NCBI RefSeq assembly: GCF_001623075.1
Contig: NZ_LMCF01000096.1
Location: 80,007-144,006, forward strand
Direction: 5' to 3'
From: Pseudovibrio sp. Ad37
GTDB taxonomy: Bacteria; Pseudomonadota; Alphaproteobacteria; Rhizobiales; Stappiaceae
DNA length: 64,000 bases
Part shown: positions 26,931 through 37,225 of the stretch, piece by piece
How the letters are laid out: each line of letters starts with the position of its first letter
Numbering within the stretch: the first letter of the stretch is position 1
The notes under the pieces: generated by a model
Told to the model about the DNA's origin: nothing
Databases searched by the model: none
The model's input: the letters and a program-made list of their open reading frames with translations, nothing else
Position numbers and translations under genes: made by a program

Positions 26931-27809
26931 TTAACCCCCGGCAACCGTCAGTTTAATCAACTCTGACGCTTCATGGAATGATTTTCTTAAGTCTTGAACG
27001 ATTGGACCGGGCTTACCATCACCCAAAATTGTTCCATTTACATTCACGACGGGCATGACAAGTCCCGATGCACTTGTTAAAAATGCCTCTTGCGCACTTT
27101 TTGCCTCTTCCAGAGAGAAACCGCGTTCTTCTACGGAAAATCCTTTCATTTCCGCCAGTTTTAGAACGCCCGCTCTGGTAATCCCTTTTAAGATTCCGTG
27201 GGTAGCAGGTCGCGTCACCAAAGTGCCGTTCTTTAGAATTATCCAAGCATTGGTTGAACCGCCTTCAGTTATCAGACCTTTTTTATCCACAAACCATGCT
27301 TCTCGGGCACCAGACTCCTTAGCCTTTTGTTTAGCAAGGACATTAGGCAAAAGACCAACAGTCTTGATATCGACCCGATCCCAACGATTCTCTTCTACCG
27401 TAATGACGCCAACACCCTTGGCCGCAATTTGGTCCATTTTGTGTGACGGCACCGATTTTGCAGTCATCACAATAGACGGTGGAGTCCCAGCTGGCGGGAA
27501 ATAATGGTCGCGCGAAGCCACGCCGCGCGTAACCTGCATGTAGATCAAGCCGTTTTTCACCCGGTTGAGCGAAATCACTTCCTTCATCACCCGCGTCAAG
27601 GCCCCGCGTGACATTGGGGCGGAAATCTGCAGCTCACTCAGCGACCGATCCAGCCGGTCCAGATGGGCGCTCATGTCCACAATCTGGCCTCTCCAGACCT
27701 CACAGACCTCATAAACGCCATCAGAGAACTGGTAGCCCCGGTCCTCCACATGCACGGCTGCATGAGAATGTGGCACATATTGTCCATTTACGTAGGCAAC
27801 ACGGCTCAT
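26931..27809 (-). CDS. D-amino-acid transaminase (class IV aminotransferase)
   Basis: Fold-type IV PLP enzyme of 292 residues. It interconverts D-amino acids, for example D-alanine and D-glutamate for the cell wall. Key features are the N-terminal HVEDRGYQFSDGVYEV block, the Arg in MQVTRGVASRDH, the PLP lysine near KTVGLLPNVLAKQKAKE and the phosphate-binding ITEGGSTNAWII. Branched-chain aminotransferases share the fold, but the sequence around the active site and its place between trkA and hfq match the D-amino-acid type of Rhizobiales. The start is the ATG at 27809 with GGAGAGG upstream. Confidence 0.92.
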   Translation of the reverse strand: MSRVAYVNGQYVPHSHAAVHVEDRGYQFSDGVYEVCEVWRGQIVDMSAHLDRLDRSLSELQISAPMSRGALTRVMKEVISLNRVKNGLIYMQVTRGVASRDHYFPPAGTPPSIVMTAKSVPSHKMDQIAAKGVGVITVEENRWDRVDIKTVGLLPNVLAKQKAKESGAREAWFVDKKGLITEGGSTNAWIILKNGTLVTRPATHGILKGITRAGVLKLAEMKGFSVEERGFSLEEAKSAQEAFLTSASGLVMPVVNVNGTILGDGKPGPIVQDLRKSFHEASELIKLTVAGG

Positions 27810-28136
27810 CAGCCTCTCCTGCTCAGGAACATTCAACAGGTTACATCTAAGGGCATTTACTGAATACTATCAAGTGGCTAACAGCAGATAAAACTAGATA
27901 TTTCCGAGTGGGATCACTGAGAAAACCTGAGCTTCCGTTTTAGGAAGCTAAAACCAACCTGCTATCCGGGCGTTTAAGCCAGAAATACTTAAAATCACAG
28001 GTTTATAGGCGGGAAGAAAAAACAAAGACCACGACGCCTCTGCTGGCCAGTCGCGAACAGTCGCGCTTCAGGCTTAACGGCTTGATGTTCCGGCACTTTC
28101 ATACGAGAGCGCCGGAATCATGTAACAAAACCAGTT
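27810..28136. other. Intergenic region between trkA and the aminotransferase gene
   Basis: A 327-base stretch with no gene. It contains a stem-loop, TTCCGGC (28088-28094) / GCCGGAA (28111-28117), about 20 bases after the trkA stop, which may be its terminator although no T-run follows. A second short stem AGCTTCC / GGAAGCT lies near 27930. The rest should hold the promoter of the aminotransferase gene. Confidence 0.5.
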
Positions 28137-29513
28137 CTAGAAGAATTCCAGCGACACACGGAACATCTGCTCCACCTGACGCACCTTGTCTGCAATAGCA
28201 AAAATCACAACGCGGTCATGGGCCTGAATACGCTCATCGCCGCGCGGTGTTACCACTTTGCCATCACGTAAAATTCCACCGATACGAATGCCTTCTGCAA
28301 GCTCCACCTCACGTAGGGGACGACCAACAAGCGGAGAAGTATCCAGCGCCTCAGCCTCAATCACCTCAGCAGCACCATTTTGCAGCGCATGAACTGCCCG
28401 AATACGGCCACGACGCACATGCTGCAAAATCTTGGAAATCGTCACTTGACGCGGGTTCACAAAGGCATCAATGCCCAAAGCATGCGCAAAAGCTGGATAA
28501 CTGGTGTTGTTCAGCAGGGAAAGGTTCCGCTCACAGCCCATTTTCTTGGCCATGACACAGGAAAGGATGTTCACCTCATCCTCGTTGGTCAGCGCCACCA
28601 TCATGTCGGAATCTTCAACATCCGCTTCCTGCAACATCACCTGATCCAGCGCACTGCCATGCAATACCACAGTTCTGCGCAGTTCATCAGCAATGCGAAT
28701 AGCGCGATCACGCGAATGCTCGATAATCTTTACTTTGGTTCTGCTTTGCTTTTCCTCAAGACGGCGAGCAACGTAAGCACCAATATTACCACCACCAGCG
28801 ATAAGAACACGCTTGGCCTCAGGCTCTTCGTGACCGAAGATGCTCAGCGTACGACGCACCTGACCGCGCTCACAGCACACATAAACCAGATCCCCTTCCC
28901 GCATCATATCAGAGCTGTGCGGAACAAAGACCTTGCCTTCACGCGCGATACCAACAACAACAGCCGAAAGATCCGGGAACAACTCGGTCAACTGACGCAG
29001 TGGCGTATCCAGCACCGGACAATCACCACCACAGTCGACCCCGACGATGATCATGTTATCATCTGCAAAGCGCACCGTTTCCATGGCACCTGGCAGCGAC
29101 AAGCGCCGCAGGATCATCTCACCCACTTCGATTTCAGGAGAAATGATCACGTCAATTGGCATGTTATCGCGCGAAAACAGATTGCGGTAATGGGATTGCA
29201 AATAGCTTTGCGCACGCACACGCGAAACCTTGATCGGCACGTTAAACAAAGAGTGCGCGACCTGACATGCGACCATGTTGATCTCGTCATACAAGGTCAC
29301 GGCAATAATCATGTCAGCTTGATCAGCACCAGCCTGCGCCAGCACGTCCGGATGCGCACCATGGCCAATAAAGCCGCGCACATCCAGTGTGTCACGAATG
29401 GCATGAACCAGCTGTGGGCTGGTATCAATCACAGAAACGTCGTTCTGCTCCGCTGCAAGTTTTTCGGCAATGCCGTACCCAACCTGTCCGGCGCCACAAA
29501 TTACAACCTTCAT
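28137..29513 (-). CDS. trkA: Trk system potassium transporter TrkA
   Basis: Cytoplasmic regulatory subunit of Trk potassium uptake, 458 residues, with two tandem RCK units. Each has a NAD-binding Rossmann domain: ICGAGQVGYGIAEKLA at the N-terminus and IAGGGNIGAYVARRLEE in the middle. Each is followed by a TrkA_C domain, the second ending in the QAHDRVVIFA region. The gene lies 35 bases after ntrX on the same strand, in the conserved ntrY-ntrX-trkA order, and is probably part of that operon. No trkH or trkG gene is in the window. Confidence 0.96.
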   Translation of the reverse strand: MKVVICGAGQVGYGIAEKLAAEQNDVSVIDTSPQLVHAIRDTLDVRGFIGHGAHPDVLAQAGADQADMIIAVTLYDEINMVACQVAHSLFNVPIKVSRVRAQSYLQSHYRNLFSRDNMPIDVIISPEIEVGEMILRRLSLPGAMETVRFADDNMIIVGVDCGGDCPVLDTPLRQLTELFPDLSAVVVGIAREGKVFVPHSSDMMREGDLVYVCCERGQVRRTLSIFGHEEPEAKRVLIAGGGNIGAYVARRLEEKQSRTKVKIIEHSRDRAIRIADELRRTVVLHGSALDQVMLQEADVEDSDMMVALTNEDEVNILSCVMAKKMGCERNLSLLNNTSYPAFAHALGIDAFVNPRQVTISKILQHVRRGRIRAVHALQNGAAEVIEAEALDTSPLVGRPLREVELAEGIRIGGILRDGKVVTPRGDERIQAHDRVVIFAIADKVRQVEQMFRVSLEFF

Positions 29514-29548
29514 AATTCAGTCCTTTGCTCCACCTCAAAGCTCACCAA

Positions 29549-30916
29549 TCAGGTGAGACCAAGAGACTTGAGCTTTCGGTGCAATGCTGACCGTTCCATA
29601 CCAATATATTCAGAGGTACGCGAGATATTACCGCCAAAACGCTTAACCTGTGCTTGCAGATATTCACGTTCAAATTGTTCCCGTGCTTCACGAAGTGGCA
29701 AGGACATCAACTCTTCACCACCAGAAGACCCCGGCATACTCGGCACAGTAGACGCCACCTCAGCAGGCAGAAGATCCGCTGTAATCACAGCTTCTGAATC
29801 AGCCCGTGTCAGGATCATCAGACGTTCAACATTGTTGCGCAGCTGGCGCAGGTTCCCCGGCCAGTCATGCGTTTGCAGCACGGCCATCGCATCCTCACCA
29901 ATTCGGCGCATTGGCAGGCCAGTAGAGTTGGAAATCTGTTTCATGAAGAAATGGATCAGCTGAGGAATATCCTCACGGCGTTCTTCAAGCGGAGGCACAC
30001 GCAGCGGCACAACAGCCAGACGGTGATAGAGGTCCTCACGGAACAAACCTTCCGCAATCCGGTTTTCCAGATTGTAGCCACTGGAAGACAAGAGACGCAC
30101 ATCCACCTTCACCTTGTTGTGGCCACCCAGACGGGTGAAGGTCTGATCCACCAGCACACGTAGAATTTTATTCTGCGTCTCCAGAGGCATATCGGCAATC
30201 TCATCCAGATAGATGGTCCCGCCATGCGCCTCTTCAAGCGCGCCCACCTTGCGCGGTGTGGTGTCAGTCTCTTCAATGCCGAAGAGCTCCTCTTCCATCC
30301 GCTCCGGCGTGATGTTCGCAGCAGAAAGCACCACAAACGGCGATTTGGAGCGAGGAGATGCCTCATGGATCGTCCGCGCAACGGTCTCCTTGCCAGAACC
30401 AGACGGCCCGGTGATCATCACACGGCTGTTGGTCAGACAAATACGCTCAATCGTCATGCGCAGGTTATTGATTGAGGACGAACTACCCACCAGATTAGAA
30501 ACGTCACCAGCACGCTGCTTCAGTTCCTTGATCTCGCGCTTCATAGAAGAAGCTTCCAGCGCGCGCTCGGTGATCAGAACCAGCTTGTCTGCCTTAAACG
30601 GCTTCTCAATGTAATCGTAGGCGCCTTTTTTGATCGCAGAAACCGCTGTCTCTACGTTGCCGTGACCAGAAATAATCACAACAGGCAGGTCAGGGTTTTC
30701 TTTCTTGATCACCTCAAGCACCTCAAGCCCGTCAAGCTTGCTGCCCATGAGCCAGATATCAAGAATAATCAGAGACGGACGACGGTCCGCAATCGCAGCC
30801 AACGCCGCATCACTGTTGCCAGCGGTACGGGTATTGTAGCCGTCATCCTCCAAAATTCCAGCGATCAGCTCACGAATATCTGCTTCATCATCAACAATCA
30901 GAATGTCACTTGCCAC
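29549..30916 (-). CDS. ntrX: Nitrogen/redox response regulator NtrX
   Basis: Response regulator of the NtrC architecture, 455 residues, paired with NtrY. It has a receiver domain with the phosphorylated D53, an AAA+ domain with Walker A GPSGSGKETVAR and Walker B YLDEIAD, and a Fis-type DNA-binding end (GMERSALHRKLKSLG). The loop that in NtrC holds GAFTGA is changed to a form reading ELFGIEETDTTPRKVG, so it is not expected to activate sigma-54 in the classical way. This loss is normal for alphaproteobacterial NtrX. The start lies 18 bases after ntrY. Confidence 0.95.
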   Translation of the reverse strand: MASDILIVDDEADIRELIAGILEDDGYNTRTAGNSDAALAAIADRRPSLIILDIWLMGSKLDGLEVLEVIKKENPDLPVVIISGHGNVETAVSAIKKGAYDYIEKPFKADKLVLITERALEASSMKREIKELKQRAGDVSNLVGSSSSINNLRMTIERICLTNSRVMITGPSGSGKETVARTIHEASPRSKSPFVVLSAANITPERMEEELFGIEETDTTPRKVGALEEAHGGTIYLDEIADMPLETQNKILRVLVDQTFTRLGGHNKVKVDVRLLSSSGYNLENRIAEGLFREDLYHRLAVVPLRVPPLEERREDIPQLIHFFMKQISNSTGLPMRRIGEDAMAVLQTHDWPGNLRQLRNNVERLMILTRADSEAVITADLLPAEVASTVPSMPGSSGGEELMSLPLREAREQFEREYLQAQVKRFGGNISRTSEYIGMERSALHRKLKSLGLT

Positions 30917-30934
30917 GGCTTATCACCACCATTC

Positions 30935-33172
30935 TTACGTTACATTTTCAGTGAAGGAAGGAACATCAAAACTTCGTAAAGTCAGCCGAACCATGGCGCC
31001 ATGTCCACCCTCGGCAACAGATGGCGCATCCAGCAGTTCAATTCCACCTCCATGATCTTCCATAATTTTCCGCACAATCGCGAGCCCAAGGCCGGTGCCC
31101 TTTTCGCGGGTCGTCATATACGGCTCCAAAAGCCGCGTGCGGTGCTCAGTTGGAAGGCCAATTCCGTTATCAATCACATCAATTGTGAGAACCGGACCTT
31201 CCCTATAAAGTTTCACCAGAACAGAGCCCTGCTCCGGATTTTCTTCGCTCGCCAGATAAGCCTCAACAGCTTCCGACGCATTCTTGATCACATTACCAAC
31301 AGCCTGCCCAACCAGACGGCTGTCAAATGTTGCCCGTACAGCCTCATCCGGCACATCGGTTTCAAAGTGAACCTGAGAATTGGCAACAGACACCATAAAG
31401 GTGGACTCGCGCACCACAGAGCGCAGATCGGCCTCTTCCATCTTTGGTTTTGGCATACGCGCAAACGAGGAGAACTCATCCACCATACGGCCAATATCCC
31501 CCACCTGACGAATGATCGTATCCACGCACTGGTCAAACACCTTACGGTCATCATCCTCAATACGCTTGCCATAGCGGCGACGGATACGCTCCGCCGAAAG
31601 CTGGATCGGTGTCAGCGGGTTCTTAATCTCATGCGCAATACGGCGAGCAACATCCGCCCAGGCCGAGTTACGTTGAGCTGCAACAAGGTCTGTAATGTCG
31701 TCCAGCGTCACCACAAAACCATGCTCAGAACGGGTCGCCTCTTCAGTCGTCACACGCACATTCACAGTCCGCTCGCGCCCCTTACGCATAATGGCAACCT
31801 GCGCCACCTGCGAGCCGCTGGAGCTTTCTTCAAGCGCTTTCGACACAACCTCTTGCACCTCTGGAAGATTGTCGTAGATCGGCTTTTCCAGAAGCTCGTT
31901 TTCGTCCTGACTGAGAAGACGTGTTGCTGAGCGATTGACCATGGTCACATCGCCCTCATCATCAATCCCGATAACGCCAGAGGACACGCCAGACAGCACG
32001 GCTTCACTGAAGCGGCGACGACGGTCAATCTGATCATTCGCAGCCAGCAAAGCATCCCGCTGCCCACGCAACTGACCCGTCATATTGTTAAAGGTCCGCC
32101 CAAGGCTCTCAAGATCGCCACTCGCTTTCGCAGCTTCCACCTCAACATAATAGTTGCCTTTGGAAACCTGATCTGCCGCCCCAATAAGATTGCGGATCGG
32201 CAGCACAAGCTGGTTGGCAAACCCAAACCCCACCCAGATGGAGGAGAGCAGAAGCACGAGCGCCACACCCACATAAACAAGCGCAAATGCCAGCTGAACA
32301 CCAAAGCGTCGCTGCTCCAACTCGGCGTACTCATTAACGCCAGCCTCGGCCAGACGCTGGTATTCAACCACTCGAGGATCAAGCGCACGGGTCACATAAA
32401 GATAAAGATCATCAAAAGCAGAAAGCTTGATCACACCGCCGACAAGGTTAGAAACACCCGGCGCAATTAGAACAGGAGCCCCGTCTTTCGCCTGATTCAT
32501 AGCCACTTGCGGCGGCAACAACGGCTCCACCTTCGGGTCGCGCAACACACGCATCACAACGGTGCCGTCATTCTTCAGGACATAAGCCCCCAGCAATCCG
32601 CGAACCCAGGTCTGCGTCTCAAAAAAGCGGTCAAACCGGGTGGGGTCGTAGAAATAGGAGTTCCGGTTCAGATCAACATCACTGGCCATACCAATCAACG
32701 TGGATCGCAGAGAATTTCCGTGCTCCTGAACATAAGCTGCCGCAACCGACTGTGCGTTGGTGATGATATTGCGCGTTCTTGTCTCAAACCAGCGATCAAG
32801 CCCCTGATCCAGCGTGATCGTTGCCACCACAGCAACAATAAACGCAGGCAGTGCAGCCACCAGCGAGAACATTGTCACAATGCGCACATGAAGACGTGCA
32901 GCTGCACGCCCACGGCGCCGCGCCTGCAACAGCTTCACAAGCTCAAAGATGATCAAGCCGATAAGCAGGAACACCAGTGCGCCATTAAATCCAAGCGCAA
33001 TGTAAACAACCGTTTCAGAGGGAACGATAGGCGTCACGCCCATCAGCACCAGAAAGGAAACCCCGATGGAACACAGCGCCAGCAACACCACGGAAAGGCC
33101 AAACATGCGAGACTTGCGGCCTTTCGCATCAAGCTTTGGAGTATGTTCTTCTGCTTTTGACTTGAAAATCAT
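30935..33172 (-). CDS. ntrY: Sensor histidine kinase NtrY
   Basis: Membrane histidine kinase of 745 residues, the partner of NtrX in sensing nitrogen, redox or envelope conditions. The N-terminal third has several membrane helices (about residues 25-130 and one near 290) around a periplasmic loop. HAMP and PAS domains follow. The HisKA phosphorylation site is the His in [18 protein letters not shown] and the ATPase part has the N box (NVIKNASEAV), DNGIGLP and GTGLGLAIV. The gene begins a unit with ntrX and trkA, and a strong terminator at 33359 isolates it from ntrC upstream. Confidence 0.95.
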   Translation of the reverse strand: MIFKSKAEEHTPKLDAKGRKSRMFGLSVVLLALCSIGVSFLVLMGVTPIVPSETVVYIALGFNGALVFLLIGLIIFELVKLLQARRRGRAAARLHVRIVTMFSLVAALPAFIVAVVATITLDQGLDRWFETRTRNIITNAQSVAAAYVQEHGNSLRSTLIGMASDVDLNRNSYFYDPTRFDRFFETQTWVRGLLGAYVLKNDGTVVMRVLRDPKVEPLLPPQVAMNQAKDGAPVLIAPGVSNLVGGVIKLSAFDDLYLYVTRALDPRVVEYQRLAEAGVNEYAELEQRRFGVQLAFALVYVGVALVLLLSSIWVGFGFANQLVLPIRNLIGAADQVSKGNYYVEVEAAKASGDLESLGRTFNNMTGQLRGQRDALLAANDQIDRRRRFSEAVLSGVSSGVIGIDDEGDVTMVNRSATRLLSQDENELLEKPIYDNLPEVQEVVSKALEESSSGSQVAQVAIMRKGRERTVNVRVTTEEATRSEHGFVVTLDDITDLVAAQRNSAWADVARRIAHEIKNPLTPIQLSAERIRRRYGKRIEDDDRKVFDQCVDTIIRQVGDIGRMVDEFSSFARMPKPKMEEADLRSVVRESTFMVSVANSQVHFETDVPDEAVRATFDSRLVGQAVGNVIKNASEAVEAYLASEENPEQGSVLVKLYREGPVLTIDVIDNGIGLPTEHRTRLLEPYMTTREKGTGLGLAIVRKIMEDHGGGIELLDAPSVAEGGHGAMVRLTLRSFDVPSFTENVT

Positions 33173-33358
33173 GAAACGCGAACCTGCGCACCTGCGATAA
33201 CTTTATTAATATTGGAAACAGACTATTAGCACGAATTGTTGCCAAAATGCGACAATGGGTTTTATTAGTCACACTCTTGATGGGGAAAACCGAAAAATCC
33301 ACAGGTCAGAATAAGCATGCAGCGCACAACTCAAACGCACTCTCACCCCATTAAACGC

Positions 33359-33386
33359 AAAATGGCGCAAGAGATCGCGCCATTTT
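33359..33386 (-). terminator. Intrinsic terminator after ntrC
   Basis: A perfect 10-bp stem AAAATGGCGC (33359-33368) / GCGCCATTTT (33377-33386) with an eight-base loop lies 25 bases after the ntrC stop codon. The T residues of the 3' arm act as the U-run on the minus strand. It separates dusB-ntrB-ntrC from ntrY-ntrX-trkA. Confidence 0.9.
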
Positions 33387-33411
33387 GAAAGTTTCACTCG
33401 ATAAAAGTCGA

Positions 33412-34851
33412 TTATCTAGAGCTGCGGATCACCTGAACGTCCAGTTCGCGGATTTTCTTGCGCAAGGTGTTGCGGTTCACACCTAAAAGTTCAGCGGCCT
33501 TAATCTGGTTGCCACGGGTGGCTGCAAGCACGGCACTGATCAAGGGGTACTCCACCTCACGCAGGATACGGTGATAAAGGCCCGGAGGCGGCAGATCTTC
33601 GCCAAATCCGCCGAAGTAATCGCCCAGATACCGCTCCACAGACCCACCCAGATCCTGAACAGACGGCGCATCCATGTCATTCACAGCCGTAGAAGGCTGA
33701 GAAAGTTCCAGATCGATCAAACTGGCGGTTATGTCATCCTGCGGATACAGCGCTGCCAGACGGCGCACAAGGTTTTCCAACTCACGTACGTTGCCCGGCC
33801 AGCGATAACGGCGCAGCTTATCAAGCGCAGCCACCTCAATCTGCTTTGCAGGCAATCCTTCACTCTCTGCGATAGAGAAGAAGTGGCGCACAAGATCAGG
33901 AATATCCTCAGTCCGCTCTCGCAAAGGCGGAAGGCGGATTGGAACAACATTCAGGCGGAAATACAAATCTTCACGGAACAGCCCCTGATTGATCAGCTGA
34001 CGCAGGTCTTTGTTGGTCGCTGCAATAATGCGCACATCGGTCTGGATCGGCGTACGACCGCCCACAGAGGTATATTCGCCCTGCTGCAACACGCGCAGCA
34101 AACGGGTCTGCGCTTCCATCGGCATATCGCCGATTTCATCCAGCAGCAGCGTCCCACCATCGGCCTGCTCAAACCGGCCAGAAGAGCGCGCCTGAGCACC
34201 TGTAAACGAGCCCTTCTCATGCCCAAACAGCTCAGACTCAATCAAATCCTTTGGGATCGCCGCCATATTGACCGCAACAAACGGACCATTCCGGCGTTTG
34301 CCATAATCATGCAGCGCCCGCGCAACAACCTCTTTACCAGTCCCACTCTCACCGTTGATCATCACGGTCAGATCAGTCTGCATCAAACGGGCAAGCACGC
34401 GGTAGATTTCCTGCATGGCAGGAGAACGACCTACGAGTGGAATATTGTCATTCCCCTCACCGCTCATATCAAACTGCCGCCCTTTAGGCTCAGCGAGCGC
34501 GCGGCCCACAATACCCGTCAGCTCTTTCAGATCAAACGGCTTGGGCAGATACTCATAGGCCCCTTGCTCAGAGGCCTTAATCGCCGTCATAAAGGTGTTT
34601 TGCGCACTCATGATGATGACAGGCAATTCCGGACGCAGCTTGCGGATACGCGGCAGCACATCAAACGCGTTCTCATCCGGCATCACCACATCTGAGATCA
34701 CCAGATCCCCCTCGCCCGAACTCACCCAGCGCCACAACGTGGTGGCGTTGGATGTCAGTCGAACAGTATACCCTGCACGAGACAGAGCCTGATTGAGAAC
34801 GGTACGGATCGCAGAATCGTCGTCAGCAACAAGAATGGTTCCACTCGGCAT
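33412..34851 (-). CDS. ntrC: Nitrogen regulation protein NR(I), NtrC
   Basis: Sigma-54-dependent response regulator, 479 residues. When phosphorylated by NtrB at low nitrogen it activates nitrogen-scavenging genes. The receiver domain has the phospho-acceptor D54 in [11 protein letters not shown]. The AAA+ domain has Walker [13 protein letters not shown], the sigma-54 contact loop as GSFTGA (Ser in place of the usual Ala) and Walker [11 protein letters not shown]. The C-terminal Fis-type helix-turn-helix includes [17 protein letters not shown] start at the ATG at 34851, four bases after the ntrB stop; a TTG five codons earlier lies inside ntrB. Confidence 0.97.
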   Translation of the reverse strand: MPSGTILVADDDSAIRTVLNQALSRAGYTVRLTSNATTLWRWVSSGEGDLVISDVVMPDENAFDVLPRIRKLRPELPVIIMSAQNTFMTAIKASEQGAYEYLPKPFDLKELTGIVGRALAEPKGRQFDMSGEGNDNIPLVGRSPAMQEIYRVLARLMQTDLTVMINGESGTGKEVVARALHDYGKRRNGPFVAVNMAAIPKDLIESELFGHEKGSFTGAQARSSGRFEQADGGTLLLDEIGDMPMEAQTRLLRVLQQGEYTSVGGRTPIQTDVRIIAATNKDLRQLINQGLFREDLYFRLNVVPIRLPPLRERTEDIPDLVRHFFSIAESEGLPAKQIEVAALDKLRRYRWPGNVRELENLVRRLAALYPQDDITASLIDLELSQPSTAVNDMDAPSVQDLGGSVERYLGDYFGGFGEDLPPPGLYHRILREVEYPLISAVLAATRGNQIKAAELLGVNRNTLRKKIRELDVQVIRSSR

Positions 34852-34855
34852 ACTC

Positions 34856-36004
34856 TTAGTCCTCAATTCCAGAATGTACGTCAGGCCCGGTAAAGGCAGG
34901 CATCAGAATGCGGAAGGTCGTGCCCCGATTGCCGCTCTCGCACTCCACCACGCCGCCATGATCACCCACGATCTTGGCAACCAGCGCCAGCCCAAGGCCA
35001 GAGCCATTCGTCTTTGTCGTAATAAACGGATCAAACAGATGCGGGCGCAGATCTTCCGGCACCCCATAGCCGTTGTCGCGCACACAAAACTCAAGCGGCA
35101 AGCTCACACGCTCCTGCACGCCGGGCACAGACAAACGCACACCGGGACGGAAGGCCGTGGAGACAACAATCTCCGGCTCGTTCACGCCGCTCAGCGCTTC
35201 GCTCGCGTTTTTGATCAGATTGATAAATATCTGCACCAACTGGTCACGGTTGGCATAAACGGGCGGCAAGGAGGGATCATAATCCTCGACGACCCTTACC
35301 TTGGAGGCAAAGCCATTTTCCGCAACACGTTTCACATGATCGAGCACCACGTGAATATTGACCGGCTCGCGATCAATCGGGCGCTCATCGGAAAACACTT
35401 CCATCCGGTCCACCAGCTTCACGATCCGGTCCGTCTCCTCCATGATGAGACGGGTCAACGTGCGATCATCTTCACTGGCTGACTGCTCCAACAGCTGAGC
35501 CGCACCGCGAATACCAGAAAGCGGGTTTTTGATCTCATGAGCCAGCATGGCAGCAAGGCCGGTCACGGTACGCGCAGCACCGCGGCTGGTCAGCTGTTTG
35601 TCCAGCTTCTCCGCCATGGTGCGCTCCTGAAACAGCAGCACAACGCCGCCCGGAGCATCACTTAAAGGGGAAGCGTGAATATCAACCAGCTTCTCCTGCC
35701 CAATGCGCGGTGTCCCAATGTCCACCTTATACTCATTAACCGCACCGCCGCGCTCACGCACCTGTGCAATCAACCCCAGCAGCGGGCTGCCAAACGGCAC
35801 AAACCAGGACACTTCACGGCGCTTCAGCATCGACAAACTGGCATGGAAAAAGTCTTCCGCCGCACTGTTTGCCCCAACAATCTTGTCATCTCCTCCAACC
35901 ACCACAACAGGGTGCGGCAGAGAATCCAAAACGGCCTGTCCCGGCACACCCTTGCCCAAACCAGCCTTGGCTTCTGTCAGAGTGTCTCCTCCCGTCTCCA
36001 ACAT
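34856..36004 (-). CDS. ntrB: Nitrogen regulation histidine kinase NtrB (NR(II))
   Basis: Soluble two-component kinase of 382 residues that phosphorylates or dephosphorylates NtrC under control of PII. It has an N-terminal PAS domain (about residues 28-135), HisKA with the His in [17 protein letters not shown], and an ATPase domain with [16 protein letters not shown] and GSGLGLALV. No membrane helix is present, in agreement with NtrB. The start codon overlaps the dusB stop by one base (TGATG), so the two are coupled. Confidence 0.97.
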   Translation of the reverse strand: MLETGGDTLTEAKAGLGKGVPGQAVLDSLPHPVVVVGGDDKIVGANSAAEDFFHASLSMLKRREVSWFVPFGSPLLGLIAQVRERGGAVNEYKVDIGTPRIGQEKLVDIHASPLSDAPGGVVLLFQERTMAEKLDKQLTSRGAARTVTGLAAMLAHEIKNPLSGIRGAAQLLEQSASEDDRTLTRLIMEETDRIVKLVDRMEVFSDERPIDREPVNIHVVLDHVKRVAENGFASKVRVVEDYDPSLPPVYANRDQLVQIFINLIKNASEALSGVNEPEIVVSTAFRPGVRLSVPGVQERVSLPLEFCVRDNGYGVPEDLRPHLFDPFITTKTNGSGLGLALVAKIVGDHGGVVECESGNRGTTFRILMPAFTGPDVHSGIED

Positions 36005-36999
36005 CAGGCAGCACTCCTCATAGGGACTTGAACAAACCAGTCATAAAGGGTGTTCCGCACCAGATCAGCATCCAGACTGGTCATAAGCCCTCGCATAAAT
36101 CCTTGCGGCGCATCATCAAGCCGTCCCCCAGCTTCCAGATACCAGCCCATATGCTTGCGGAAGGCCCGCACGCCGATCTCAAAGCCATATTGCTCCAACA
36201 TGGCGTCGTAGTGCTCCACAACAAGTGCGGCCAGCTCTTCCCCATGTGGATCAGCAAGCCGTTCACCCGTTTCCAGATAATGCGCAATCCGCCCCGGCAC
36301 CCACGGGCGTCCATAAGCACCACGGCCAACCATCACCAGATCAGCACCAGACTGCGCCAGCATCTCGTCGGCATCCTCAAACTTGCAACAATCACCATTG
36401 GCCACCAGCGGCACATCCGGAACAACATCCCGCACCTGCCGGATTGCCCGCCAGTCCGCCTTGCCCTTGTAAAATTGCGAGCGCGTACGACCATGCACGG
36501 TGATCATCTTCACACCTGCATCCACCGCCCGTTTGGCAAGCTCCGGCGCATTAATGGAAGTCTCATCCCAGCCCAGGCGCATCTTCAACGTCACTGGAAC
36601 AGACACAGCCTCCAGCGTCGCCTCAACCAGCGTCATGGCGTGGTCCAGATCTTTCATGAGAGCAGAACCGGAGTAACCAGAGGTCACTTTTTTTGCAGGA
36701 CAGCCCATGTTGATGTCGATCACATCCGCACCGGCTTTTTCAGCCATGCGCGCGCCCTCGCCCATCCAGTGAGGATCTTTGCCTGCCAGCTGCACGATGT
36801 GAGGATCGATCCCCTCACCTTCGGCCCGCATCAGCGATTCTGGATGCCCAGTACACAGCGCTTCACTGGCAACCATTTCACTCACCACCAAACCCACGCC
36901 ATAGCGCAAAGCGATACGGCGGAACGGCAAATCCGAAACGCCGGACATTGGCGCAAGAATAACTTTGTTTTTGAGGGGGATATTACCTATCGTCAGCAT
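36004..36999 (-). CDS. dusB: tRNA-dihydrouridine synthase DusB
   Basis: FMN-dependent dihydrouridine synthase of 331 residues that reduces uridines in the tRNA D-loop. It is the nifR3 gene of the classical nifR3-ntrB-ntrC operon. Visible are the N-terminal [18 protein letters not shown], the catalytic cysteine in [22 protein letters not shown] and the FMN-phosphate motif [17 protein letters not shown] start at the ATG at 36999 (MLTIGNIPL), matching family N-termini; an upstream start adding 30 hydrophobic residues is not conserved. It is divergent from ispDF. Confidence 0.95.
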   Translation of the reverse strand: MLTIGNIPLKNKVILAPMSGVSDLPFRRIALRYGVGLVVSEMVASEALCTGHPESLMRAEGEGIDPHIVQLAGKDPHWMGEGARMAEKAGADVIDINMGCPAKKVTSGYSGSALMKDLDHAMTLVEATLEAVSVPVTLKMRLGWDETSINAPELAKRAVDAGVKMITVHGRTRSQFYKGKADWRAIRQVRDVVPDVPLVANGDCCKFEDADEMLAQSGADLVMVGRGAYGRPWVPGRIAHYLETGERLADPHGEELAALVVEHYDAMLEQYGFEIGVRAFRKHMGWYLEAGGRLDDAPQGFMRGLMTSLDADLVRNTLYDWFVQVPMRSAA

Positions 37000-37225
37000 T
37001 ACGCATATTTCTTGAAAGAGCCCAGTTGCACATTTGATAAGCAGCATATGAAGTTGCACATATTCTAACCAAACTAAAAATTTAGGCAAGGGAATATTAA
37101 AGAGAAGAGATTGAAGTGTTGAGCTTCGCTCTTAAATCGAGCAAAACCCTCACCAACACAGTTTCTAAGAGCCGCCACCTCACACCCTGAGGACGCAGTT
37201 CACACTCAAAGCAGGTGATCCAGTT

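Noticed and set aside
28380..29963. Long plus-strand open frame opposite trkA and ntrX
   Set aside because: It is antisense to two genes with clear domains, has no ribosome site or domain and shows His/Arg/Asn-rich composition typical of a shadow frame.
30109..30381. Possible loss of the sigma-54 contact loop in NtrX as a mutation
   Set aside because: The GAFTGA loop is generally missing in alphaproteobacterial NtrX, so this is a family trait and not an anomaly.
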